Positions 40,976 to 48,529 of a stretch of 49,437 nucleotides of DNA are shown piece after piece. How positions within the stretch are numbered: the stretch's first letter is position 1; each line of letters opens with the position of its first letter. Made by a program: the position numbers and the translations under genes. Under the pieces are notes generated by a model that searched no databases, was not told the DNA's origin, and was given only the letters and a program-made list of their open reading frames with translations. This stretch comes from Actinomycetes bacterium (GTDB lineage Bacteria; Actinomycetota; Acidimicrobiia; Acidimicrobiales; RAAP-2). The DNA lies in contig JAJYNX010000037.1 of NCBI GenBank assembly GCA_021786095.1, positions 1 to 49,437 of the forward strand, written 5' to 3'.

Positions 40976-42985
40976 TCACCTAAGTGATCCAATGATGACG
41001 AACAACGCCAGAACCGCCACCAACATATAGGCCACGTAGGCGTTCAGGCGGCCCGACTGCAGCCGCCTGACCAGGTTCGCGACGCCCAGTGCGGCACGCG
41101 CCAGTGGCTGGTACAGATACGTCTCCACGGGCTCCGTCACCCCGGCACCACGGGGCCCGTCGAGCGTGGAGTCGGCCAAGGCCCGAGCGGCGTTCGCGCG
41201 CTTGGACCCGAGGACATTGCTCAATACGTGACGCAAGGGGTTGGCGAAACCGAACGCGGTGTAGCTCGTCGGACCGGTTCGTACCGACGCGCCCGAGTGC
41301 CACGATGGTGACCGGCGCAAGTGAAAGAGGCGCCCGCGCGAAAGTACCAGGGTCATCAGCGTGACCGCAAGGGCCGCTATCACGAGGACGACCCAGAGCC
41401 ACGATGGCGAAAGGATCGAAAAACCTCGAAAGACCGGCTGCAAGACCCACGGGGAGCGCAACCCCGACAGCGTCACGCTGGTCGGTATGAGCGGACTCAA
41501 ACCTCGAGCGAGCACGCGCAACTCCAAGGGGCTCAGCGCCGCGATCGCCAACATGGCCAACGCCAAGGACACCGACGCCACAGCGCCGAGGACCGATGGC
41601 TCCTGAGTGGTCCGCGGACCCGAGCGTGGGCCGAGGATCGTCAAGGCCAGCACTCGAAGGAAGACGAGCGCCGCGAGGCCCGTGGTGAGCGCCACCAAGG
41701 CCGCCGCGATCCCCAGGGAGAGCCGCAGCGTCAAACTCGCCACTCGAAACTGCTGCATGAGTGACTCGAGGATGAACCACTCCGATACGAAGCCGATGGT
41801 CGGCGGCAATCCCGCCAGCGAGAGCGCGCCAACGGCGAAGGCTCCCCCGCTCCAGGGCATTCGCCGTCCGACACCCCGCAAGTCGTCGAGGTCGTCGCCC
41901 ATCGCGTCGGACTCAAACGCGGAAGTTGCGATGAAGAGGGTGGACTTGGCCATCGCGTGCGTCACGACCTGCAGCGTGGCGGCCACGAGGCCGATCGCGG
42001 TGAGCGCGACCGAGTGAACGAGTCGGCCGGTGAGAGCGACGCCGTACGCGGTGATGATGAGCCCCGCGTTCTCAATACTCGAGTACGCGATCACCCGGTT
42101 CAGCCCAGATTGGACGCCAGCGAAGGCCACACCCAGGAGCGCGCTGACCCCACCGGCGACGAGCACGATCACGATGATCCACATCGCGGGCGGAGCAAGA
42201 ACCTCGAGGCAACGCCACAAGCCGTACACGGCCACATTGGCGGCCAGACCAGCCATCGCTGCACGAGCGGGCGACGGTGCCGCGGGGTAGCCAACTGGCA
42301 GCCAGATTTGAAGAGGCACGACGCCGAGCTTGGCGCTGAATCCCACGAGGAGGAGTATCCAGGCTGCATCCGTCACAGGTCCGGACGCGATCGTGGCCCA
42401 GCTCGACAGCATCAGACTTCCCGAATGGCTGGAAAGAAGCACGAAGCCGACGAGGAGCGCGGCGCCACCGAGCTTGCCCACTGCCGTCGTCAACCACGCA
42501 CTACGAGCCTGGTCGATGCGTCGACGAGTGACGGACGTCAGGATGAAGAATGACACGGTGAGTAGTTCCCAGGCGAACAGGAACGTGAACGCGTCCGCCG
42601 CAGCGACCACGACGCCCACCGAGAACAGCATGAGCAGATAACCCGAAGCGACACCGCGTCGCTGGTCGCGAGAGGTGCGCCGCGACCATCCGATGAAGTT
42701 GACCGAGATGACCATGCCGAGGACGAAGAGCAGTGTGAGGAACAGTCCCGATAGGTGGTCGAACAACAGTCCGCTCCGGCCGACGCCGACCACGGAGGAG
42801 AGGTCCACCGCGGCACGGCCCGGCCCCAGAGCGCGCACTCCAGCGACCGTCTCGCAGGCACTGCCCACTGCGGCCAGCAGGTAAGGGGCCATTCGCCTCC
42901 ACGGTCCGCCAACCCCGATCAGGAGGTCGACGGCCGCACCCAGTGCGAAGAGCGCCAAACCTAACGCGAACAGCCCGACAGTCAC
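40976..42985 (-). CDS. HyfB/NuoL-like proton-translocating subunit of a hydrogenase-related complex
   Basis: 669 residues with about 16 membrane helices, related to hydrogenase-4 subunit B and complex I antiporter-like subunits. The key charged residues are kept: Glu140 (FAWELLTVSFF), Lys219 (GFSAKLGVVPL), His343/Lys347 (THAMAKSTLF) and Glu402 (GFVSEWFIL). A C-terminal extension has a lateral amphipathic part and an extra helix. The GTG start overlaps the preceding stop (GTGA). It is the last membrane subunit of the six-gene complex; proton or sodium transport is inferred from these residues. Confidence 0.88.
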   Translation of the reverse strand: MTVGLFALGLALFALGAAVDLLIGVGGPWRRMAPYLLAAVGSACETVAGVRALGPGRAAVDLSSVVGVGRSGLLFDHLSGLFLTLLFVLGMVISVNFIGWSRRTSRDQRRGVASGYLLMLFSVGVVVAAADAFTFLFAWELLTVSFFILTSVTRRRIDQARSAWLTTAVGKLGGAALLVGFVLLSSHSGSLMLSSWATIASGPVTDAAWILLLVGFSAKLGVVPLQIWLPVGYPAAPSPARAAMAGLAANVAVYGLWRCLEVLAPPAMWIIVIVLVAGGVSALLGVAFAGVQSGLNRVIAYSSIENAGLIITAYGVALTGRLVHSVALTAIGLVAATLQVVTHAMAKSTLFIATSAFESDAMGDDLDDLRGVGRRMPWSGGAFAVGALSLAGLPPTIGFVSEWFILESLMQQFRVASLTLRLSLGIAAALVALTTGLAALVFLRVLALTILGPRSGPRTTQEPSVLGAVASVSLALAMLAIAALSPLELRVLARGLSPLIPTSVTLSGLRSPWVLQPVFRGFSILSPSWLWVVLVIAALAVTLMTLVLSRGRLFHLRRSPSWHSGASVRTGPTSYTAFGFANPLRHVLSNVLGSKRANAARALADSTLDGPRGAGVTEPVETYLYQPLARAALGVANLVRRLQSGRLNAYVAYMLVAVLALFVIIGSLR

Positions 42986-43773
42986 CGTGTCCCCCCCAGC
43001 GGCTCGGCCAGTATCGAGACCGCGATGAGAATCCCGTAGAGCAGACCGAACGGCGTCGGCGGAGCACCGGGCACGTACACGTCGACGGGCAGCACGTGAT
43101 CCACACCGCCGAGCGACGCGTAAGTGTGTCCGATCAGCCCGCCGCTTATGGCTTCGGCCCCCGCGGCGACGACGATTTTGGGGGCGGGCATCGCCTCATA
43201 GGTCGCGAGCAGCGCATCGCGCATGCCCACGGTGGCGACTCCGGTCACGAGGAGCAGGTCGGCGTGGCGCGGGCTCGCGGTGAAGAAGATGCCGAGTCGC
43301 TGCACGTCGTAGACGGGATTCGTCAGGGCTGCCACCTCCCACTCATCCGAGCCGTCGGATCCGGCGTCCACGTGGCGAATGTGAACCGAACGACGAAACA
43401 TCGCTGTCGTCTGGGCTACGCGCCGTCGCAGCACCGCCAGCGACGCGTCGTCTTCGCCCACCGTGGGCACGACCAACCCCTCACGACCCGATCGCGCTGT
43501 CTGGAAGTTCGGAGAGTACGAGAACGTCTCGGGTGCGTGGTCCACACAGCGACCACAATGGACACAGCGGCCACGATCCAGCAAAGGGCCGTCCGCCTCG
43601 ACGGTGATGGCACCCGTAGGACAATCCGCGATACAGAGGTCCAGCACCGCCGCGTCGGCTACGTCACCACGGACGGTCACACCACCAGCAAAGCCGTCAC
43701 CGTAGCCATCGCCCAGGCGGGGGTAGCGAGACGTGACTACGCCGTGGCGCAGTCCTCGCATGATCCAGGGCAT
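42982..43773 (-). CDS. Ferredoxin-NuoB/HyfI-like fusion subunit with proximal cluster ligands lost
   Basis: A 263-residue fusion. Residues 30-95 are a ferredoxin domain with Cys51-Pro plus Cys70, Cys73 and Cys76, enough for one [4Fe-4S] cluster; the first C-x-x-C-x-x-C motif and the final Cys-Pro are gone (Ala80-Pro). Cys47 is extra. Residues 128-263 match hydrogenase small subunits (RHVDAG, SPRHADLLLVTG, VDVYVPG), but the four cluster cysteines are replaced: Asp140, Asp143, Glu207 and Ala237. ATG overlaps the large-subunit stop (TGATG). The proximal cluster should be absent. Confidence 0.88.
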   Translation of the reverse strand: MPWIMRGLRHGVVTSRYPRLGDGYGDGFAGGVTVRGDVADAAVLDLCIADCPTGAITVEADGPLLDRGRCVHCGRCVDHAPETFSYSPNFQTARSGREGLVVPTVGEDDASLAVLRRRVAQTTAMFRRSVHIRHVDAGSDGSDEWEVAALTNPVYDVQRLGIFFTASPRHADLLLVTGVATVGMRDALLATYEAMPAPKIVVAAGAEAISGGLIGHTYASLGGVDHVLPVDVYVPGAPPTPFGLLYGILIAVSILAEPLGGTR

Positions 43774-45239
43774 CAGTTCGCTACCCCCGCGATCGATAGG
43801 CCGAAACTGGCCTCAATGAAGGCAAAGTCGGTGAAGACGTCTCGGGGAAACGCTGACGGGAACAGCGCCAGATTGTGAAACGACGCCGAACGCGACGCTA
43901 CCGTGCGAACCACACCGTTCTCCAACTCCACGACGTAGAGCAGCTCCCCCTGAGGCGCCTCGGCCCAACCGATCGCCTCGCCGTCCACGAGCGAGATCTC
44001 CCTACGCCAGGATCTCTCCTGGCCCGACGAGAAGCCCGCCAGTTGCTCGATCGCCTGGCGGATCGTGTGAAACGACGCGTCGATTTCGTGGACCCGAACG
44101 ATCTGACGAGCCAGGGCATCGCCCTCACTGGGGTACTCGACCACCACCTGACCAAGAGTCGGGTACGCGTCATAGGGCCGAAGCATCCGCACGTCGTCCG
44201 TGACGCCCGAGCCACGGGCCACGGGGCCCACGGCGGCGAACCGGCGAACGGTGTCCAACGACAGCGTGCCGGTCCCGCGCAAGCGGTCGACGAACGAGGG
44301 CGTCTCCAGCAGAGCTCGCAAGTCCTGGTCTAGGGCTCTGGCCAACGAGTCGACAGCTCGCCGAAGGTCGACCCAGTCGACTCGCGGTTCGCCGGTGACA
44401 CCACCCGGGATAACGACCGACCGTCCAAATCGGTTGCCGCACAGATCCGCGCGCAGGCGTTGCACGTGCTCCTTGCGCAGCGACAAGTTAGCGTACGCCA
44501 CTGCTTGACCGGCTGCCTCAGCGTGACGAACCACTGAGTCCACGTGGTTGGCCACACGCTCCAACTCTGCGTGAATGACCCGAACCAACCCGGCGGGAAC
44601 TGGTACGCCACCGTCCACCAGCCGCTCCACCGCGTGACTGAATGCCAGGGCGTGGGCGACCGATGCGACTCCCTCACTCCTCTCGGCGAGCAGTACGGCG
44701 TCAGCCACGCTCGCTCCCTCAAAGCGGGCGTGTACGCCACGATGCTTGAACCACACCGCCGGTCGAACCCTTTCGACGTTCTCGCCGCTCGTGGTCACCT
44801 CGTACTGGATCGACTCGAAGACTCCCGAGCGTACCGGTCCGTAGGGCACGACAAAGGAGCCATCGCGCAGCGTTTCCTCCGTCGCGCCCGAGACAAGAGC
44901 CTCCGAGAGCTCACCACCAGCACGGAACCGCAGCCGCGTCACCAGGGGTTCGCGATCCTCTTTGCCCGCAGCCACCAGACCGTACAGGTCCTCGACCTGG
45001 CGCTCGTACCAGGCGGCGGCGGGCGTGAGGGAGGTGAGTGACGGGTAGCGACCAACCTGGCGCTCCACCACCAGTTCCTCGGCCTCCAACACTCCGCGAC
45101 GATCGAAGAATGCCCGTAACGAGACGGCTTCCGATCCCTCACGAGCCAGCACACCGCAGAATCGCTCACCGCTCACGAGGCGCGTGCGCACGGCGTGCTC
45201 CCACGCGCCCGGCGTCTCGCTGCGAGTCACTTCGTGCAC
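43773..45239 (-). CDS. NuoC/NuoD (HyfG)-like large subunit without NiFe-site cysteines
   Basis: 488 residues. The N-terminal NuoC-like domain carries WYERQVEDLYGL (77-88), and a HyfG/NuoD-like domain starts at PYGPVRSGVFES. The hydrogenase L1 motif reads AERSEGVASVAH (185-196), with Glu189 and Ala192 where NiFe enzymes have Cys. The C-terminal L2 motif (D-P-C-x-x-C) reads G-L-S-I-A-G. The chain ends six residues or so later, with no maturation peptide. Hydrogenase activity is therefore not expected. GTG start 2 bases after the previous gene. Confidence 0.88.
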   Translation of the reverse strand: MHEVTRSETPGAWEHAVRTRLVSGERFCGVLAREGSEAVSLRAFFDRRGVLEAEELVVERQVGRYPSLTSLTPAAAWYERQVEDLYGLVAAGKEDREPLVTRLRFRAGGELSEALVSGATEETLRDGSFVVPYGPVRSGVFESIQYEVTTSGENVERVRPAVWFKHRGVHARFEGASVADAVLLAERSEGVASVAHALAFSHAVERLVDGGVPVPAGLVRVIHAELERVANHVDSVVRHAEAAGQAVAYANLSLRKEHVQRLRADLCGNRFGRSVVIPGGVTGEPRVDWVDLRRAVDSLARALDQDLRALLETPSFVDRLRGTGTLSLDTVRRFAAVGPVARGSGVTDDVRMLRPYDAYPTLGQVVVEYPSEGDALARQIVRVHEIDASFHTIRQAIEQLAGFSSGQERSWRREISLVDGEAIGWAEAPQGELLYVVELENGVVRTVASRSASFHNLALFPSAFPRDVFTDFAFIEASFGLSIAGVAN

Positions 45240-45241
45240 GA

Positions 45242-46717
45242 TCAGCCAACTCCCAACTCGCGCGCGGCCGAGCGAATCACGAGACTCAACTCAGACGGAA
45301 GGTGGATGCCGAGGAGTAGCAGGGCGGCGAGCCCAACAATCATCGACGCCACGATCCAGCCACTGATCTCACCGCTCCTCATTGTCGCGCTGACGTCCTC
45401 GCCGCTCACGGCGTTCGCACTCACCATGGTCTGAGTGGTGTACCACGACAGGCCGAAGAAGGCGACGGTAACCAGGACGACGAGCAACGATGCGGCCGTC
45501 GTACTCGCGTGCGCGAAGCCTCCGTACACGATCAAGAACTCACTGCGAAAGAGACCGAACGGTGGCATTGCGGACAGCGCCAGGACGGCTGCGACGAGCA
45601 TCCACCCCGACCAGGGCAAAAACCCGATGGCGCCCTTGACCTTGGTCATGTCCTTAGTGGCGAACTTGCGCACGACCGACCCGACGCCAAAGAATGCCGT
45701 TCCCTTCGCGGCGGCGTGTGCCAGCACGTGAAGTAGGACGCCGAAGATCGCGAGGGGCGCGGCGAAACTCATCCCGATGCTCAGGATGCCCATGTGTTCC
45801 ATGCTCGAGTACGCCAGGAGCCTCTTCAGGTCCCGTTGACGCAGGAGCGAGAGCGACGCCAGCAAGAGTGTCGCGACGCCGAACACGAGTAGGACCTCAC
45901 GGGGGAATGTGGGGCCGAGACGAGCAACCGCGATCTGAAAGAATCGCAGAATGGCGTAGAAGCTCACCGCTAGCAGAGCGCCGGAGAGCAGTGCCGAGAC
46001 CGGCGTGGGGGCCTCCGAGTGTGCGTCGGGGAGCCACGTGTGCACGGGGAACAGCCCCATCTTTGTGCCGTAGCCCAGTACCGCCAATCCGAACGAGAGG
46101 CGGACGACAGCGGCGGGAAACTCTGGCGCGCCGTGCAGCAGCGTCACGTACGAGAGGTCGTAGGCCGTTCCGAACACACTGGTGCCCGCGTAGTACATCA
46201 AGATCGTTGCCAGCAGGGCGATGCCCAGCCCGAGGGACGCCAGCAGCACGTACTTCCACGCGGCTTCCGACGAGCCATCGGTATCGTCGATGGCCACCAG
46301 AAGTGCCGAGACCACCGTCGTGATCTCGATTGCTACCCACAGTAACGCGAAGCCGTTGACGAGTGGCACGACGACCAGCGACCAGCAGAAGAGGTTCAAC
46401 CCGGCGTAGAACCTATGCCCGTAACGGGTGCCACTGGCAGTGCGCGCCACGTCGACATACCCCACGCTGAACATCGTCGTCGTGGCGTACAGAAACGACA
46501 CCGACAGAAGAAAGACGATAGAGAGCGGATCAGCACGTAGGACGCCTCCCGCGGTCACGTCAGCGTGAACGACGCGCGATGTCAGCACCACGCTCAGGAC
46601 GAACGCGCCGCATCCCGTCGCCATCGTGGCGTACCTCGCGAACATCACGGGTGTGAACCACGCCACTACCGACATCACGAACGGCAGCACAACTATGGCG
46701 AGAAGAACCTGCGGCAC
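45242..46717 (-). CDS. HyfF/NuoN-like proton-translocating subunit
   Basis: 491 residues, about 14 helices, closest to hydrogenase-4 subunit F. The channel residues are preserved: Glu131 (WVAIEITTVV), Lys219 (GYGTKMGLFPVHTWLPDAH), Lys338 (HAAAKGTAFF) and Glu393 (GLFRSEFLI). The motif LPDAHSEAPTPVSALLSG is intact. It is the second antiporter-like subunit of the complex, so two ion channels are likely. The GTG start is 2 bases after the HyfE-like stop. Confidence 0.9.
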   Translation of the reverse strand: MPQVLLAIVVLPFVMSVVAWFTPVMFARYATMATGCGAFVLSVVLTSRVVHADVTAGGVLRADPLSIVFLLSVSFLYATTTMFSVGYVDVARTASGTRYGHRFYAGLNLFCWSLVVVPLVNGFALLWVAIEITTVVSALLVAIDDTDGSSEAAWKYVLLASLGLGIALLATILMYYAGTSVFGTAYDLSYVTLLHGAPEFPAAVVRLSFGLAVLGYGTKMGLFPVHTWLPDAHSEAPTPVSALLSGALLAVSFYAILRFFQIAVARLGPTFPREVLLVFGVATLLLASLSLLRQRDLKRLLAYSSMEHMGILSIGMSFAAPLAIFGVLLHVLAHAAAKGTAFFGVGSVVRKFATKDMTKVKGAIGFLPWSGWMLVAAVLALSAMPPFGLFRSEFLIVYGGFAHASTTAASLLVVLVTVAFFGLSWYTTQTMVSANAVSGEDVSATMRSGEISGWIVASMIVGLAALLLLGIHLPSELSLVIRSAARELGVG

Positions 46718-46719
46718 CG

Positions 46720-47391
46720 TCAGCCCCGCAACCGATCGAGATCAGTGGTGGACAACGTGTCGTTGCGCAAGTGGTGAACACGCATGATCACCCCGAAGAC
46801 GACCACCGCGACGAGGAGATCGAAGAGGAACGCCACCTCGACCACCAGCGGCAACCCGAATGCCACGACGAGGCTGGCGATAGAGACCCCGTTCTCGAGA
46901 GAGAAGAAGCCAATCGCCTGGGACACCACGTCGGTGCGCAGAACGATCAGAACGAAGGCCACGAGAATCACGGCAACCGCAACGCCCAGCGCTGAGGTCG
47001 GAAGGGCTCGCGACGAGATCTTGAGTGATCCGACGACGAAGAAGCCAAACGCCGCGACGACGACGGCGATGAGTATCGAACTCGCCACCCCCACCACCGA
47101 GCTTCCAGCCAGATTGGCGTTCGCGTCGCGAAGCAGCCGGCTGATCAACCACGGCACCAAAATCACTTTGAGCAGCAACGACAGCAGGGCGAGAACGTAC
47201 AGCGCATCGATGTGCTTCACGGTGGCTACGTAGGCCGCCAGGACACTCACGAGCAACGATTCAAAGGCGTACAGTCGAACCTGCGATCGGAGTAACGGCG
47301 CTCGCAGCATCGCAAACTCGCAGAGCAACACGAGAACTACCAGCCCGTCGGTCACGTCCGCGTACGTCGAGAGAGCGGAGTAGGTCATCAT
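46720..47391 (-). CDS. HyfE-like membrane subunit (NuoK/MrpC-like)
   Basis: 223 residues with seven or so membrane helices. The C-terminal part carries FFSLENGVSIASLV and VVEVAFLFDLLVAVVVFG, matching HyfE and the NuoK-like Glu residues of antiporter modules. The ATG at 47391 overlaps the stop of the upstream gene; a second ATG at 47388 lies three bases further from the GGGGGAGG site and may be the real start. It links the pumping subunits to the NuoH-like subunit. Confidence 0.85.
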   Translation of the reverse strand: MMTYSALSTYADVTDGLVVLVLLCEFAMLRAPLLRSQVRLYAFESLLVSVLAAYVATVKHIDALYVLALLSLLLKVILVPWLISRLLRDANANLAGSSVVGVASSILIAVVVAAFGFFVVGSLKISSRALPTSALGVAVAVILVAFVLIVLRTDVVSQAIGFFSLENGVSIASLVVAFGLPLVVEVAFLFDLLVAVVVFGVIMRVHHLRNDTLSTTDLDRLRG

Positions 47392-48353
47392 CCTCCCCCG
47401 ATGAAGAAGACGAGAACACCGAGAACCGCGAAGAGGAAGGCACTCGCGACGAACTCCGTGATCTTGAAGAGCCGAAGCTTGGAGAAGGTGTTGTCGACGA
47501 TCGCGAAGACCAGACCGACCACCGTAGCCTTCAGGAGCAGCGCCGGAACGGCGAGTGCCACTGCAACTGCACTTCCGGTGGACGCCAGGCCCCAGGGTGC
47601 AACGAAGACATTGATCAAAATCGTGTACAGGATGAGCTGCTTCATCGTGGCTCCCCACGTCAGCAACGCCAGCAACGGACCGGAATGCTCTAGAGTCCGC
47701 GCCTCATCGATCATCCCAAACTCCAGTGTCCCCGAGTGGGTCTCTACTGGTATTCGACCCGTATCGACTAGCACGACCATGAAGAAGGCCACCGATGCGA
47801 GGAGGTGGCTAGGCCGTAAAAGCTGTGACGTCGATGAGCGAATCGTGGCCGAAAGGGCGTAGGGCAAGTCCGTGCGCGTGATGAGAGCCACCGCGAAAAT
47901 CACGAACAGAATGGTGGGCTCGACGAGCGCCCCGAAGGTCATCGCCCGACTCGACCCGAGCTGCGCGTAGGGTGCTCCCGACTCCGCCCCCGCAAGGGCG
48001 ATCGAAAATCCTGCCAGAGCGAGAATGAACCCGCCGCCCAGGATGTCGCCGCTGTAGCCAAGCGGCAGGGGGAAAGTGGTCAGGACCGGAATGAGCATCG
48101 GTACGACGAGATAGCACGCGAAGGCTACGATCGGTGCGGCCACAAAGACCCAACTCGACTCCTCCGTGACGACCGTCTCCTTGCGAAAGAACTTCGCAAT
48201 GTCGAAGTACGGCTGCAGCACTCGAGGTCCGCGCCGTCCCTGCAGACGAGCCTCGGCCTTGGCGATCACGCCACTCACTAGCGGACCGCCCAGCAGTATC
48301 GTGACAACCTGCAGCGCTTGGATACCCGCAACGGGCACCACCGACGATTCCAC
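47388..48353 (-). CDS. HyfC/NuoH-like membrane subunit
   Basis: About 321 residues and eight helices; this subunit joins the peripheral arm to the membrane arm. The motifs are ARLQGRRGPRVLQPYFDIAK, DTGRIPVETHSGTLEFGM and the acidic loop EARTLEHSG, all typical of HycD/HyfC. GTG 48353 is chosen because GGAGG at 48362-48366 lies eight bases upstream; GTG 48368 would add five residues but has no ribosome site. It is the first gene of the six-gene complex. Confidence 0.88.
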   Translation of the reverse strand: MESSVVPVAGIQALQVVTILLGGPLVSGVIAKAEARLQGRRGPRVLQPYFDIAKFFRKETVVTEESSWVFVAAPIVAFACYLVVPMLIPVLTTFPLPLGYSGDILGGGFILALAGFSIALAGAESGAPYAQLGSSRAMTFGALVEPTILFVIFAVALITRTDLPYALSATIRSSTSQLLRPSHLLASVAFFMVVLVDTGRIPVETHSGTLEFGMIDEARTLEHSGPLLALLTWGATMKQLILYTILINVFVAPWGLASTGSAVAVALAVPALLLKATVVGLVFAIVDNTFSKLRLFKITEFVASAFLFAVLGVLVFFIGGG

Positions 48354-48409
48354 GACTCGGTCCTCCACGTGATGCTGATCCCGTAGAAGCCATTAGCCGT
48401 GTGGCGATT

Positions 48410-48421
48410 CGGGAAATCCCG
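48410..48421. promoter_or_regulatory. Inverted repeat upstream of the hydrogenase-related operon
   Basis: CGGGAAATCCCG is a 5-bp inverted repeat with a 2-base centre, about 57 bases upstream of the operon's first start codon. It could be an operator, but no regulator gene is nearby. The rest of the 176-base gap to the permease gene shows nothing recognisable. Confidence 0.25.
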
Positions 48422-48529
48422 TCGGGGCCTCATCCGACCAACCCATGCTAGCCGACGTCGAGCTACTCGGCGAGGATGACGTGTCGATCACTCGTCACAG
48501 GGGTGTGGCCGACTATCCACGGTGACGGA

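Noticed and set aside
40976-48353. Calling the membrane complex a functional group 4 [NiFe] hydrogenase or formate hydrogenlyase
   Set aside because: All NiFe-site cysteines and all proximal-cluster cysteines are missing, no maturation tail or hyp genes are present, and no formate dehydrogenase gene is nearby.
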